Origin: Peribolospora baueri
Taxonomy: Eukaryota > Basidiomycota > Peribolosporomycetes > Peribolosporales > Peribolosporaceae
Direction of reading: 5' to 3'
DNA length: 64,000 bases
Assembly (NCBI GenBank): GCA_029717555.1
Contig: JAMDHS010000064.1
Location: 1 to 64,000, forward strand
Position 1 is the first letter of the stretch. Each line of letters starts with the position of its first letter. Below the pieces are notes generated by a model, which saw nothing but the letters and a program-made list of their open reading frames with translations, made no database searches and was not told where the DNA came from. Shown here in pieces: positions 37,160 to 47,610 of the stretch. Made by a program: the position numbers and the translations under genes.

Positions 37160-38113
37160 GGCGCGATCCTCTCCATCCTTCTGGAAGCCCATACCCGAAG
37201 CTTTGCTGGACTTATGTCCGTTTCATCCTCAAGCCGAAGGCTCTTTCTCCTCAGTTCGCCCCGGACTTGCACTGGAGATTCCTGTTAAATCACGAACACA
37301 TATTAATAAATATGTTATTTGTAAGCGTCCTCGCCGAATCATCGCACGACGAGCGCGTCGAAACTTTTTTGACTGCGGCGAGTCGGCACACGTCATAATG
37401 ACGACGGGTTCGAGTGTTCGCTCGTCATGGGTTTCGCTTCACCTGCCTTCATCCATTGCCTTCTTTGAGTAGGAATGGCCCGCAATAGACCCCACTAACA
37501 CGCTCGTCTGCTGTGATTATCCTACTTGCACCCGCTAAGAGGTTGTCTTGCGGTTCTGTGGCCCGCTCTGGTATGGTAGGCCGACGCTGGTGATGGTCGA
37601 CGAAGCAGATATGTGGGCTGAAAGTGGGCTCGACGTTTCCTCGTCTCAGTTTACACCACAGCCGCCGCCGGACCCAGACATGGTGGGCTTTGCTGGCTGA
37701 TTCGTATGGAGAGGGGAGCTCCTAGGCCGGCTGGGCTCTCAGGTTCCTTCTGACGCACCAATGAAGCAATCCATTGGCCGATTTCCCTCCGTCGTTCAGT
37801 ATTAGTTATAAGTCGTCTCCCTCCTACTAATCCCGCATTCCTTCTCCAACAACCAGCAGCTAACACACTTTCGATCACCTTTGCAAATCGCCTTGCCTTT
37901 TCCCTCAAACGGCCTGTTCCTTCGAGGCAGACGACCCCAGATCGCCAGAAGCCTGACGCAATCTTACATTCACTACTGCAGCTGGGTCGAACGACCCGCT
38001 CGATTTCCCATTCCGAGATCGTGGCCGCCCAGGTCGAACGAACACTTCCAGTGCTCACCACATCTCCGACCTCCAACTCTGTCCCTCGTTCCTCCTTCTA
38101 CCAATCACTTCCC
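37160..38113. other. intergenic, upstream region of small ORF
   Basis: The frame of the downstream small gene stays open back to about 37754 but has no ATG before 38114, so this is read as 5' leader and promoter. No other feature is recognised. Confidence 0.4.
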
Positions 38114-38407
38114 ATGACCGCCGTTCAACACCCGAGCAACATCGACTTCACAGACCCCTCGTTGACGGCAGCGACAATGCAGAACGGCTTCTCTGCAGAC
38201 GAAAACGTCGAGATTGCTCTACGCCGCTATGCGCAGCAGCTCTATCAGCACACCGTTTCCATGTGGGAACAGGAGCGCAGGGAGATGGAGATGAAGGGGA
38301 GGGAGCACGGCGCTCACCACAGCCACTCCTCTACTCCCTCGCATAGCGCTGTTAGAGGAGGCGCAAGGCAGAGTCCGCAGAGGCATCAGCATCAGCAGCG
38401 CACTTGA
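38114..38407 (+). CDS. small hypothetical protein, 97 aa
   Basis: ATG at 38114 (MTAVQHPSNIDFTDPSLTA). The centre has an amphipathic helix, VEIALRRYAQQLYQHTVSMW, followed by EQERREMEMKGREHGAHHSH and a Ser/His/Gln-rich tail. No signal peptide or membrane helix. I do not recognise a named family, but the ALRRYAQQLYxxT-type helix looks like a conserved core rather than random sequence. The frame upstream is open without an ATG, so a longer form through an unseen exon is possible. Confidence 0.5.
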   Translation: MTAVQHPSNIDFTDPSLTAATMQNGFSADENVEIALRRYAQQLYQHTVSMWEQERREMEMKGREHGAHHSHSSTPSHSAVRGGARQSPQRHQHQQRT

Positions 38408-40781
38408 GCCCGGTGCGGGCCCCGGCACCCTATTCAAGCTCTCTGCTCGCAGCAGAAGTTCTGATCGGATGAGGCAGGGAGAATGGGTGTTGCAGTCGAG
38501 GTCGACGTACGGGCAAAGACTGGGCGAACCGAAGGCGACGACGAAGACGAATGTTGAAGGACGAGCGTACCCGCACGAGCCTGGGACCGGTGCCTCTTTC
38601 CTCAAGTTTCCTCCCCCACCCTCAGATTCCCTATCCCCTCCTCTCCTGCTCGACTTCAATTTGACGGATCATGATGCCTGTCGACTCAAGTTATGGATTG
38701 AACTTGGGGGACATCGACAGTGAAAGGAACGATTGCGACAACGACGGCGGCGATGGCATTCAGAGAACTGGCTCGTACGCGTAGGCAAGCAACGTCACTC
38801 ATCACCGTACCGCTCAGTACAACTCGGCACCGCTCTCTTCTAGTCGCCTGTACGCTGGGCTTCGTTCGTCGACCACCCGATCCTCACATTATTTCCTCTA
38901 TTCTCACGTTTCTCTCACCCCCATAGCACTCTTCCCTTCCCGCCATTGGTACGGAATCATTCAACAGAACTGTTCATCGCATATGTAGTTCTCCTCTCCT
39001 CCATCCATCTATCCATGCCAGGGATCCCTTTTCCTTCGCTTATCCTCAAATCTCCCTCCCAACCTATCTCCCTGCACGCCAATTCCTTCCGACCATGCGC
39101 TTCTCTCTCAGTTCCTGTATCAGTATTTCGTTTCCGCTGTACATCTCGTCTCGGTATCTTCGATCTCGTCCGTTCAAAATAACGAGTCCGTCTGGCTTCT
39201 TTTGTCTTTCATGAGTGTGCTTGGCGTTCTTTCGACGACGGTCGTCATCGAACTTGTGAGCTTCTAATGCCCCAGAGAAATCTGTATCTTATGAGAGCAT
39301 AACGATCAGCGATCGGCCCTTGGCTCGAGAGCTGAATTCAGGCTCACAATCCGTTACCCACATCGTCCCACGGTCGCTAAACGTCGCGTCGAAAAGACTC
39401 GTATTGCGCGCCTGCACGTCATTCGCCGCCTTACTAGACATCCATGAAACGCCAGGAATGTCCGTGGGAAGCCGGAGAGCGACTGGCTGGCGACGGGCAG
39501 CCTTCCTCCAGTTGGTCTTCGCTCCACGACCCTAGTTCCACAATTCAGATTGATCTTCGGCTTCCGTGGTGCCGCGTAGCCTCCACCCGCCCTCCCCCGT
39601 TTTCATCTCTCTCTCCTCCTGAGCGCTTAGGTGGGCGCGGTTCCTGACAAGTTCCGTGTGGGTGATTCCTAGATCTGCAGGCATGATTTCATACCCGGTT
39701 TTGCCTGGAGGTCGTCCGTCCGCTCCCTGTCCATCGGCTCTGAAGTTTGCGTGGACAGGCATTGGGCGAAGGCGAGCCAAATGCATTTTATGGAGTTTTC
39801 CGCCAGCCAGGTCTCGTCGGGCTACGTCTGTTGGCAAAGCGCATCGCACAGTCGGCTTCCGTTCCCGAGTTTGCTCGTCCCACGCCCTCGTTTTTACATA
39901 CTGCACGACGAGAATAGCTATAAAGGAGTTGAGAGTACGGACGGACGGAACGGTCGAGCTCGGAGATACGCAGTCTTGCACGGAATGGTTAATCGCAATC
40001 CCACAACCATGGTCACGAGCCACCTGGATATGATGACGACGGTAGGGTGCGATCGGATGGAGCAAGCCGGTGTCCGGTCCTGCTAAGTGGCAACGCCCCT
40101 TCCAAGGAGGCCGTCTAGCACCACCAGGCCACATCACAGACAATGCCGACTGCGCTTCTGCGGATAAATTGAACTTGTAGTCCTTCCGGAGGAGCCTGGT
40201 CATTGATGCAACGAGCTTGGCCAGGTTGAAAGTGAAGCAGTAGAAGCTTGCAAGTCGGCTTGCAGCGCCGATCGCACGGCGACTATGGCAGTTCGCTATT
40301 GCTGGTCAGGCTGCCGGTCCATCGTGTATTACACTGTGACGGACTGTCCCAACTCGCAGTGGAATTCGGCAGATGCGTCATTTCGCTGCCCATGTCCAAA
40401 GCAACGCAGAAGAAAATCTTCCTCCTTGTTTCCTTTCATCACCTCGCGCTCCTGCCGTCCCTTCCCGTCCACTACGTCCGTCACCTTCTCTCTTTGCCTC
40501 CCCGACTTCTTCGCTGGCCCGGAAAAGCTTTACCTGTCCCTATTTCGCTCGAATCGCTTCAAGCCATCGAAGCCAGGAGTCCGCCTGCTGGATGACACGT
40601 CATTGCCGTTACGGCCCACTCTGGCCGCCCTGCGATGCACTTCTGCCAGCGCGTAGCGCACTTGGGAGAGGATGGTGGGCATGGGGAGGCGATACAGCGT
40701 TGGTGAGGGTTGAAGGACGTAGAGGTGGTCTGGTTGGAATCGGGGAATATGGAAACCATGGGACGGGACGTCACTTGAGCA
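38408..40781. other. gene-poor region, 2.4 kb
   Basis: The largest stretch without a convincing gene. It lies between the 3' ends of the small 97-aa gene and the RnpA-like gene. A 223-codon open frame on the minus strand (39532-40203) has an ATG but no recognisable motif, no presequence and no splice-supported continuation. No tRNA-type internal promoter boxes, tandem repeats or mobile-element ends were recognised. A non-coding RNA or a long 3' region cannot be excluded. Confidence 0.4.
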
Positions 40782-41777
40782 TCATTCTTCCTTGCGGTTC
40801 TCCACATCCTTGCCATCCTTTCCTACTCGGCGAATGCAGTCCCACTCACCTTTTAGCACCCATTCGGCCGCATCGCCCTCCATCCCACGCGTACGTCTTC
40901 GTACCCTACTCCAACGGCCCTGAGCTTCTGCCCCCTCTTCCCGAGACCCGGCTTCGGATTCGCCGTGCTCATCGGCGGACTCGTGACCCATGTTCCTTCC
41001 GACGACGAGCCCAAAAGCTGTATGAAGTCGCGTGCGTACCCGGCTACGCACGACGGCGTCCTTGGAGATTTTCTTTTTGCTGACGATGATTAGCAAGCGA
41101 ATCTCCACCGTGCGGCTTCCTTCTGTGCCTCGCTCGCCTTCTGCCCCTGTCTTCGCCATTGTACATCCATCCCGAGCGTGACCGTGAGCTTCGTCAGGTG
41201 GAGGTGGAAGCCAGGAAGGCCATCCAGGTCGAGGAGCGTAATCTGGAGGCACGACACGCAGAGAGAAGTGATCCGTATGGAGGACATTGAGGCCCGGGAT
41301 GCGCTTGCCGAAGCCGAAGATGGTCTCTGTCGGTATGAAATCTCTTGGAACTGTGGAGATCTGGAATAGGTCAGGGAGACCAAAAAATGCAAATAAAAGA
41401 ACAGTCGGTGACGTGAGATTGAATTCGTGAATGGAAAAAGAGGCTCGTTTCCACATCAAGCCTCAGGAGCGGTGCACACCTCGTCGGACAAATGCGCAAC
41501 CAGGCTCGCTCACTTTCACTTTCCGCTTCGCCTTGGGCAAATGGGTGAGCAGAGGTACCGTCCCATCTGGTCGCTCTACATCGGCGTCCTCGTCGCGCGT
41601 CGGAGTGTGTGCAGGCTCAGCGGCCAGCGTCGTATTTGGTCGGCCTACACGAGCGGCGGCAAGGGGCCCACCGTTACGGGTGGCCAGAACGAGGAGACAT
41701 GGCAAGCGGCAGCGAGCAAGAACACGCGGACGGCTTGCTATGGCAAAGAACGCGCCGATACCGACGCCAGATGGCAT
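40782..41777 (-). CDS. RnpA-like protein (bacterial-type RNase P protein fold) with mitochondrial leader
   Basis: Two exons (41777-41514 and 41360-40782) joined in phase 0 by a donor GTGAGC and a CAG acceptor give 280 residues. The first 50 residues (MPSGVGIGAFFAIASRPRVL and on through Arg-rich text) have many Arg and no acids, a mitochondrial presequence pattern. The core resembles bacterial RnpA: LPKAKRKVK (entry motif, as in LKKRNRLKK of B. subtilis), then FGFGKRIPGLNVLHTDHFSL (as FKHGTSVANRQFVL), a low-complexity insert of about 45 residues, then VSKKKISKDAVVRSRVRTR LHTAF, which parallels the RNR-motif helix [22 protein letters not shown]. The tail is acidic/basic and lacks clear homology. 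In bacteria RnpA helps the catalytic RNA process tRNA 5' ends; a role in mitochondrial RNase P is inference. Start codons lie 220 bp from SSK2, divergent. The similarity was judged by eye from remembered RnpA sequence. Confidence 0.6.
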
Positions 41778-41997
41778 GCCTGCTCTGTCCTTCCAGTCGT
41801 TCGTCGTTACCAGCGTCGGCCACCGCCAAAATAACACACCCGATTACCGCTGTCGCCGCAGTCTCGGAGTTCAGCGTCGGTAGACGGATGTGACCGATCG
41901 TCCATTGCATGTCGTCCAAGGATCGTTTTCCCTCTCCGGAGCAGCCACTGCCTCTCGCCTCTTGACCCCCATCTCTCTGCCTATTCGCTTCCTCGGG
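41778..41997. promoter_or_regulatory. bidirectional promoter, RnpA-like gene / SSK2
   Basis: 220 bp between divergent start codons. The SSK2 frame has a GTG at 41890 but an in-frame stop just before it, so the ATG at 41998 is preferred and this segment is treated as promoter and leaders. Confidence 0.45.
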
Positions 41998-44900
41998 ATG
42001 GCCGTGGGAGGCACACTCCCGACCGTGGAGGAGGGATTCTCCAAAGATCCTCGCGCCCAAGTTGCGCAGCTGCAGCAGGCGGACGGGCCGCAGGGGTCTC
42101 CGGACATTGCACAAAGCGATGATGGAGAAGCACCAACGACGACAGCGTCTGCGCTGGCAGCTCTGACAGCATCGCCGTCAGCGTCAGGATCGGATCCGAC
42201 ATTGGAACCCGCGGAGTTGGACCAGAAGAATGGGAAGGATAGCAGCACCGCTCCAGACGCGGCGCAAGCGCACCGGCTGGCGCAACCGCCGAGCGAATCG
42301 CCAGCCGGCACTCAGGCTCGACCGCCTTCTACGCAAAACTCGCTCTCGGAGCATCCTCAGCCGAACGGGGACGCCGACCAAGCACCGGAACGACCAGAAT
42401 CCCCACCCATAGAGCCTCGGGAGAGGTTCGAATGGCAGAACATGCTTACCTCCGTCCTCCGCGGCGACGTGCTCCGCTCCGAGACGACCCGCATCAGCAG
42501 CGTGGACGCTCGTGTCTTGACCCGCGAGGAGACGATGTACCGTCGCTGGCTCGAAGTGCGCGCGGCTTTGCGAGGAAGGAGAGGACCGATGGAGATGGAG
42601 AAGGAGGAGAAACGTCTTAAGAACGTTGGCAGATGCAGAGCCGAGGAGGTACTCGCTGCTGTCAAGGCGTTTGGAGAGGAAGACAAGGAGAAGGCAAGTC
42701 GATTGGAGCGGAGCGGCGAGGTGGCTGGAGGCCAAAAGAGGAATGGTGTGCATGCGGATGAGGGGGCGGCTGCAGCGCTCGTGGCCGGTACCTCGGGCAT
42801 CTTCCATGAAGTCAGCCAACTCCTTGACCGCGTGGACGAAGTGGAGAATTTGTTCCCGACGAGCAAGAAGATGCTCGAGATCGTTCCGGAGTGGGGCGAG
42901 GCCGCGGTACAGAAGAAATTGGCTGCGCTCTACAGCTGGTACAGCGTCACCACCAGCCTCCAGCTGCAAGTTTCCATCCTCCAGAAGTGGACCGGGAACG
43001 CCGACTTGGACATCGAACGGCACATCACTCGCGATGACGAGCCGGTCAGACGCCTTTCCGATGGCGGAAGAGTCGCCTTCGCTTCGTTCTCTGAGAGGGG
43101 CAAGATGGAACAGACGACCTTCGTGGAGCGGATTTTGAAGGAAGGCAGTTTGCAGAGCACGTTCGAACGTCGTACTCTCCGTGCGCTCAGCTTGTTGGCG
43201 CGCAAAGCAAAGTCGACAATCAAGTCCAACTCTCCCATCTGGAATCGTCTCCGCCTGCCGAGTTTCGAGCCCGACCTCCTCAAGCTCGTCAATTTCCCGA
43301 CAAAGCTCATGGAGGGAGCCCTCAAGCTGCGCCTTGACTACGCCGGAAAGCTCAAGGAACCTAACATCGTCATTGTTGACTCGCTCATCGAGGACTTCCG
43401 AACGTCTATCGCCCTTGCGTGCCGGATCAAGAAGGAATACCTCGCGATCATCGAACCCGATCCGGATGCTGGGTGGGATCTACCGCCCTGCATCGATGAA
43501 CAGTATGATGCCGTCTTGAGGGATGCCCTTAGGTTCTTCTTCAAACTTCTTAACTTCAAACTCAAGGGAGGCACTCAGTACAAAGAAGCTGAGGTGTTCG
43601 AGTCCGAGTGGATGGTCTTGAGCACCGCCGTTGAAGTCATTGACGGAGGCGACTTGATCGTCGCTGAACAGATTACGTGAGTGGCCTCCTTCATGATTGT
43701 CTTTCGTAACGAAATCTTAGTAGCGACTGACCCCTCTGGCTCGTACCCTCCCCCTTTCTTCACCTTGGTTAGATCCGTCGTCAACAAGCTCCTCGTTCGT
43801 CTGGGTTCCTACTTTCAGCGAGATCTTGCAGCCCCGTCAAATGTCGAACGCCGCCCACTTCCCCAAGCTGCGCCCGGCCGTCCTCCGCTGCCTCCGGGTC
43901 AGTCTAGTCGTCTGGGACGCTCCGGCCCAAGCGCGGCCGGCGGCGTCAACCAAGGCCGAGTGCGCATGACTCATGAGGAGAAGCAAAGGTGGATCCAGAC
44001 GCTATATGACAATGTCAGGATAAGAGTGCGAAAGATGTTGGGTTTTGCTAGGTGAGCCCGTCCCATTGTCTGACGCGCATAGGTTTATAGCGAAACATAG
44101 GTTTACGCTCGGAGAGTTGTGTCTGTGCAGGGATATATGTCATCGCCTCTCAAATGCGGCCGAGTACGACCTCTCCACGGCAGATCTCGCCCATTTTATG
44201 AACACGCTCGTGGACGCGGATTACTTCCTCGTCTACACCGAGACATTCGAGGAGAACGGCATTTACGTCATCGCCGAACCATCGTTGCAGGACAAGCCCG
44301 AGCTGGTACGACAGCTGCTCACCAAGTGTATCCGGCGACTGCAAGCCGCCGATGAGAGGGACACCACCACTCTGAAACGTCGAACAGTAGATGACCCAGC
44401 GGCCCACGACGCTGCCGGTGCTCACGACGGTCAGGCCGGTAACGTGAACTCGGCCGATGAGGCCGTCGACTTGGAAGGTTTGCATTATCTCCTGCTCATG
44501 TCGCCACGCGACCCTTTCCTGTGGACGGGCCGCATCATGAATCTCGAAGTTCCTCCGGTGGACATCGACCTCAAGGATCGCCGAGTGCGCCTCATCGCAG
44601 ACGGTCCAAAAAAGCGACTACGATTGGCTAAAGAGCACTTCTATGCCCTTTTCACCGAGCTCGATCGCGGTCAGTTCCCCTTGGAGACGATCAGAGAGCA
44701 CACCGCTCACATCTCGACCGTTCGTATGGAGATAAAGCGCATCAACCGCAACACCTTCAAGCTCTGTGATACCCTCATTCGCTCTGTTCCTCGCGTACAA
44801 ATGGCCATGCGCGGCAGTCCCAACGGTCAGGACGTCATAGAATTTTGTTTCAGCATGGTCTCCGAGCAGGGACAGCGAGTTCTCCCATATATCGAGAGCA

Positions 44901-47274
44901 AGAAGTTGCAGAACAGGCTGTCCCTAGGCTTGATCAAAGTGGCCATCAACTGGGTCGCCTTTATCACCGACGACTGCGTGCCGACGGATCGCAAGACGTT
45001 CAAGTGGGCCGTCGCCGCACTCGAAAACATCGTCATCATGACGCGCGGCGACAACATCCTCAATCTCAAAGAGGCCGAATTCGACTTGCTTCGCAGCAAA
45101 GTGGCAAGCTGCATGAGTCTGCTCATTAGTCACTTCGACATCATGGGAGCGCGGTCGAGTTTCGAGGCCAAGAAGGAAAGGGAGCGTCTCGACAGAGAGC
45201 GCGCGGAGAGGGAGCGCTTGGAAATGGCTTTGGGCAAGAAACAACAGTCCTCGCTGGAAGCACAAAATTCTTCGATGCGCGGTGCAGCACCCGACGCTAC
45301 CGCCGTCGGCAACTTGAAGGCCATGGTGTCCAAGGTGGCTGGCGGCGGAGTGGTGCCGCAACCGTCAGTCGATCCCGCTTACATGCCCGACAAGAGCATT
45401 CGTCTGCAGCGCGAACGATGGCTGCAGAAGGTGGCCGAGTGGAACCAGGCTCGCCAAGAGATCGAACTCGAGCAGCGGCTGATCGGTCGAGTGATGGATG
45501 AGACTCGAGCTGAAGACCGTGGACTCTTGTATCTGGTCTCGTCGGGGTCACGCGTTCAGATCCGATGGCAGCAAGGCCGTTTCATCGGCGGTGGCACGTT
45601 CGGCTCCGTCTACCTTGCTGTCAACCTCGACTCGGGTGTACTGATGGCGGTCAAGGAGATCCGATTCCAGGACATCTCAACTAACCCCGGTCTCCTCAAG
45701 CAGATCAAGGACGAGATGAGCGTCATGGAGATGCTCCATCACGCGAACATTGTCGAGTACTACGGCATCGAGGTCCATCGCGACAAGGTCTACATCTTCG
45801 AAGAATATTGTCAGGGCGGCAGCCTGGCGCAGCTGCTGGAGCACGGAAGGATCGAGGATGAGGCGGTCATTCAGATCTACACGCTGCAGATGCTCGAAGG
45901 GTTGATGTACCTGCACTCCAAGAACGTTATTCATAGGGATATAAAGCCTGAGAGTGAGTCATCACGCTTCTTGGCAATGTCTCCTTCCGTGTGATTTCCA
46001 CAATCCTTCCCAATGCTCACTCGTGAGCCGATTTCATCCAGACATCCTGCTCGACCATCGGGGCGTCATCAAGTTCGTCGACTTCGGCGCTGCCAAGGTC
46101 ATCTCCAAGAATGCCCGGACCATCCACCGCACGATCCAGAGGACTCGAAAAGGCATGGGTTTGGGCATGGGCCACTTCGGCGGCGCGGGGGGGATGCTCG
46201 GCCCTGACGGAAAACCAGCTGCTGGCGCGATGGGCAGCCTTACGGGAACGCCGATGTATATGTCTCCGGAGGTGATCAAGGGCGACACCAGAGGGAAACC
46301 GGGCGCGATGGACATCTGGGCGCTTGGATGCGTCGTGCTGGAGTGTGCGACAGGGAGGAAGCCGTGGAGCCAGCTGGACAATGAATGGTGAGTGTTGACG
46401 AGCTGGCACCGGTAGGGACGAAGGCGTTATCGAATCGTGCGGACTTTAATATGTTGCTCACGGTGAATTGGACACGACACAAAGGGCCATCATGTTCCAC
46501 ATCGGCATCGCGACCCAACATCCGCCACTGCCTCAGCCGGGAGAGCTGAGCGCGGAGGGTATCGACTTCATTCGGCAGTGCCTTACCCTCGACCCCGACA
46601 AGAGGCCTACGGCTGTGGAGCTCATGAACCATCCCTGGATCTCGTCACTTAGGGAGCAGCTGGCGGCCGCTTACGATGAGGAGGGTGAGTTAGATCCCGC
46701 AGCCAGACACTCTCTGGGAATACATCGTGTTCATCCCTGTTTTTCTTTCTTTTTTCGTACCTTCCTCACACCAGTCGCGGACGAAGAGCAGTACTACGCC
46801 TACTCGGACTCGGGTTCTCTCATATCACCTTCGGCCTTTTCGCCGATAGACTCGGGAGGGACGTCAGGCTCTCTGCGCTTCCAATCCAACTCGATCGGAT
46901 CCCAGACCGGAGCGGCCTTCCAGGGGCTCATGACGCCGTATCAACAATCTTCGGACAGCAGTGAGGTTTCGTTGAATCGCTCTCCCATGCTCGGAGCGAT
47001 GCACACCGCGGAGCAACAAGAGGTCTCAGCGGGGCCATCCGCAAGTGCGGCAGCTCCGGCTCCGGTTCCGGCGTCGCATCATCCCAACTTTACCCAGGCT
47101 ACATTGGATCCGCAGTCGGCTGCCGTGGCGGACGAGGCGTACAGGCAGGAAGAGGAACACACGCGAGCAATGATGACCAACAGCCCGCCCGAGAGCGGTA
47201 TTATCACCCCCACTAGTGAAAGCACGCTGGCGGAGGTGGGAAGTAGTGACGCGATTGGCCCGTTGGAGGGATAA
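41998..47274 (+). CDS. SSK2: Ssk2/Ssk22-type MAP kinase kinase kinase (HOG pathway)
   Basis: MAPKKK that receives the two-component signal from the response regulator Ssk1 and phosphorylates Pbs2, leading to Hog1 activation in osmotic and general stress. Six exons (41998-43676, 43773-44051, 44083-45953, 46042-46387, 46485-46684, 46775-47274) give about 1,624 residues. After a disordered N-terminus the conserved regulatory region starts at RERFEWQNMLTSVLRGDVL. Family blocks include TREETMYRRWLEVRAALRGR, FFFKLLNFKLKGGTQYKE and ARFIAKHRFTLGELCLCRD. The kinase domain has RFIGGGTFGSVYLA (P-loop), MAVKEIRF (catalytic Lys), VIHRDIKPENILLD, FVDFGAAKV (DFG), GTPMYMSPEV and MDIWALGCVVLE. Between DFG and the GTPMYMSPE segment lies a Gly/Met-rich insertion of about 40 residues. 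The Ser-rich C-terminal tail (about 165 residues) follows the HPWI end of the kinase fold. Confidence 0.95.
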
Positions 47275-47610
47275 GTTTGAAGTCGTCTGGTACTTAGTTA
47301 TCGTGCCGTTGGATGGTATTCGAATGCCTTTACTTTTGGCTTCGCCCCCGTCTTCGCTTGTTCTTGTCTCCTGCTTGACCGCCTTGCATGACATTTGGAT
47401 ACCCCCAGCTCCAGCACCGCTTTCCGATCCTTTTCCCTGCCCTTCTTTTAGCATCATCTTTCCCTGGCTCTCCTCTTCGAGCATATGTACCACTATGATC
47501 GTGTGTTGTAACATCAGTATACATGCCTGTTACGTTACAGCGAACTTTATATATATTCTAGGGACGAGATGGTTCTGCAATGAGGGGGAGGGGGAGCCTC
47601 ACTGAATACA
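47275..47610. other. convergent intergenic region
   Basis: 3' flanks of SSK2 and the Shb17-like gene. T-rich, with an AT-rich TATATATATTC element near 47549-47559 that may serve in 3'-end formation. Confidence 0.45.

Noticed and set aside
39532-40203. 223-codon minus-strand frame
   Set aside because: It has an ATG but no motif, leader or homology I can see, and opposing frames are equally open. Kept only as a note in the gene-poor gap.
40823-40849. Possible 27-nt intron near the 3' end of the RnpA-like gene (GTGAGT to TAG)
   Set aside because: It is far too short for a spliceosomal intron, and the frame reads through it without a stop, so it is treated as coding.
41674-41910. Upstream minus-strand ATG at 41904 or so (MQWTIGHIRLPTLNSE) as an earlier start for the RnpA-like gene
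   Set aside because: It needs an extra 55-nt intron with a weak GTGTGT donor, while the ATG at 41777 directly gives a good mitochondrial leader.
41890-41997. GTG at 41890 as the SSK2 start
   Set aside because: Nuclear fungal genes rarely start at GTG. The ATG at 41998 is in frame, and a stop lies immediately upstream of the GTG.
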